DNA of 5,997 bases, taken from contig DAOSPF010000119.1 of assembly GCA_035374585.1 (NCBI GenBank), positions 1 through 5,997 on the forward strand, in the 5' to 3' direction. Each line of letters opens with the position of its first letter. Position 1 is the stretch's first letter. The notes under the pieces were generated by a model. It did no database searches. It was given only the letters and a program-made list of their open reading frames with translations, and was not told the origin of the DNA. This DNA is from JAKPQD01 sp029572965. GTDB lineage: Bacteria > Bacteroidota > Bacteroidia > Bacteroidales > DTGW01. Below are positions 5,201 through 5,997 of the stretch, in pieces. The translations under genes were made by a program, and so were the position numbers.

Positions 5201-5997
5201 TTATTTGCCTTTTACTATCTTAACGGTTTGAATAAGTTTGCCTTTCTGCATGATAGAAGCAAAATACATGCCCGGAGAAAGTGATTGAATAGTGCCATTG
5301 CTGAATTCAACACTTACCAGTTCGTTGGTCAGGCTGCTAACCTCTTTGCTGGCAATTTTGCGGCCATCTGTCGACTGAAGTATAACCGAATATTCTTCTC
5401 CATTACCCAGAAACTCAACAGTAATCCTGCTAATGAATGGGTTAGGGTAGGCATAAGCCATTGTTTTTCCATAAGTAAGCTCTTCGACATCTAATGGGTA
5501 ATATATTTTGTCAATATTATTGTCAATCCATTTCATTCGTTTTGTCAGAAAATTTTTGACCACATTGATATCATCTTCGTAGGTGTAGGTGGCAATAACT
5601 GGCCAAACGTATTGTTTGTCAATAATTGGCCAAACGTTGTAATTTCTTATTCTCGAATCTTTAATGTTTTCGGCCAGCGAATCAATAATAGCAAATAGTT
5701 TTTCATCAGCCAAAAAGCTTTTACGCAAATATTTCCATCTGTTAGCGTAAAAATGGGTTACTGCTGTGTCTTTGAATATCTTTTTAACATACATTGGGTC
5801 GCCAATATCCCTTTGCGCAAACTGCCAACCTTCGATTATACCTCCATCTTGCCATCTGGCACCCTGGTAAGCTATGTCATAATCCCAGAGCGGGCCATAT
5901 TTTAACCTTCCATCTTTGGAGTTTTTATCTTTATGAAAATAAGAGCTAATAAAGTATGCGTCACAGTTTTTGGTCAGTTCGTTGATTAATACGTAGT
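5201..5997 (-). CDS. CotH kinase-family protein with T9SS type A sorting domain, C-terminal part
   Basis: The frame is open from the right edge to a TAA at 5201-5203, giving 264 residues; the true start is beyond the window, and the ATG at 5792-5794 is internal because clear CotH residues precede it. Near the N-terminal edge are NELTKNCDAYFISSYFH and LKYGPLWDYDIAYQG (residues 31-45). GPLWDYD is the hallmark of CotH-family kinases, where Asp residues bind magnesium and catalyse phosphotransfer. The C-terminal part of the fold follows, with WPIIDKQYVWP (122-132) and VVKNFLTKRMKWIDNNI (145-161). Residues about 178-264 are a T9SS type A sorting domain: AYPNPF, LQSTDGRKIAS, then SPGMYFASIMQKGKLIQT and a short basic end. 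The protein should be exported to the periplasm, then across the outer membrane, with the domain cleaved. Bacillus CotH phosphorylates spore-coat proteins; the target of this secreted relative is unknown. Confidence 0.9.
   Translation of the reverse strand, partial: YVLINELTKNCDAYFISSYFHKDKNSKDGRLKYGPLWDYDIAYQGARWQDGGIIEGWQFAQRDIGDPMYVKKIFKDTAVTHFYANRWKYLRKSFLADEKLFAIIDSLAENIKDSRIRNYNVWPIIDKQYVWPVIATYTYEDDINVVKNFLTKRMKWIDNNIDKIYYPLDVEELTYGKTMAYAYPNPFISRITVEFLGNGEEYSVILQSTDGRKIASKEVSSLTNELVSVEFSNGTIQSLSPGMYFASIMQKGKLIQTVKIVKGK

Noticed and set aside
5201..5794. A complete 197-residue gene starting at the ATG at 5792-5794
   Set aside because: The same frame stays open to the window edge and the 67 residues upstream include the CotH hallmark GPLWDYD, so that ATG is internal and the gene is cut by the window.

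Overview
The window looks like chromosomal DNA of a low-GC Bacteroidota, probably a free-living or polysaccharide-degrading member with a type IX secretion system (T9SS). Four things point there: a C-terminal T9SS sorting domain on the gene at the right edge, a BFN (DUF151) protein with a UVR tail, TAnnTTTG-type -7 boxes upstream of several genes, and start codons without Shine-Dalgarno sequences.

Layout, left to right. Positions 1-380 (+) are the end of a glycoside hydrolase family 3 enzyme, of which only the C-terminal fibronectin-III-like domain is visible. Positions 381-741 hold no credible gene. They contain a structured intergenic repeat with several perfect inverted repeats, followed by a strong hairpin at 742-782 that probably terminates the leftward signalling genes. 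Positions 780-3816 are three leftward signal-transduction genes. In order of transcription these are a REC protein with a coiled-coil tail (3301-3816), a membrane-anchored histidine kinase with three PAS domains (1173-3176), and a stand-alone CheY-like receiver (780-1154) only 18 nt after the kinase. A 196-nt divergent promoter region (3817-4012) separates them from two rightward genes: a BFN/DUF151 nuclease-family protein with a UVR motif (4013-4618) and, 10 nt later, a two-CBS-domain protein (4629-5060). A short AT-rich gap with a GAATTAC tandem repeat and a perfect bidirectional terminator follows. The last gene (5201-5997, minus, 5' end outside the window) encodes the C-terminal part of a CotH-kinase-family protein ending in a T9SS type A sorting domain.

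How they work together. The kinase and downstream receiver look like a hybrid kinase split into two co-transcribed genes. Neither receiver in the cluster has a DNA-binding or enzymatic output domain, so the output must act through protein contacts or a phosphorelay to a partner elsewhere. The BFN-CBS pair is a likely operon. The CBS protein probably senses an adenine nucleotide or related ligand, but any functional link to the BFN protein is inferred from spacing alone. The two edge genes are unrelated to the centre and fit a surface- and polymer-active lifestyle. I see no phage, insertion sequence, CRISPR array, tRNA or rRNA. The points most worth following up are the output-less signalling cluster, the intergenic repeat at about 441-640, and the T9SS-exported CotH kinase-like protein.
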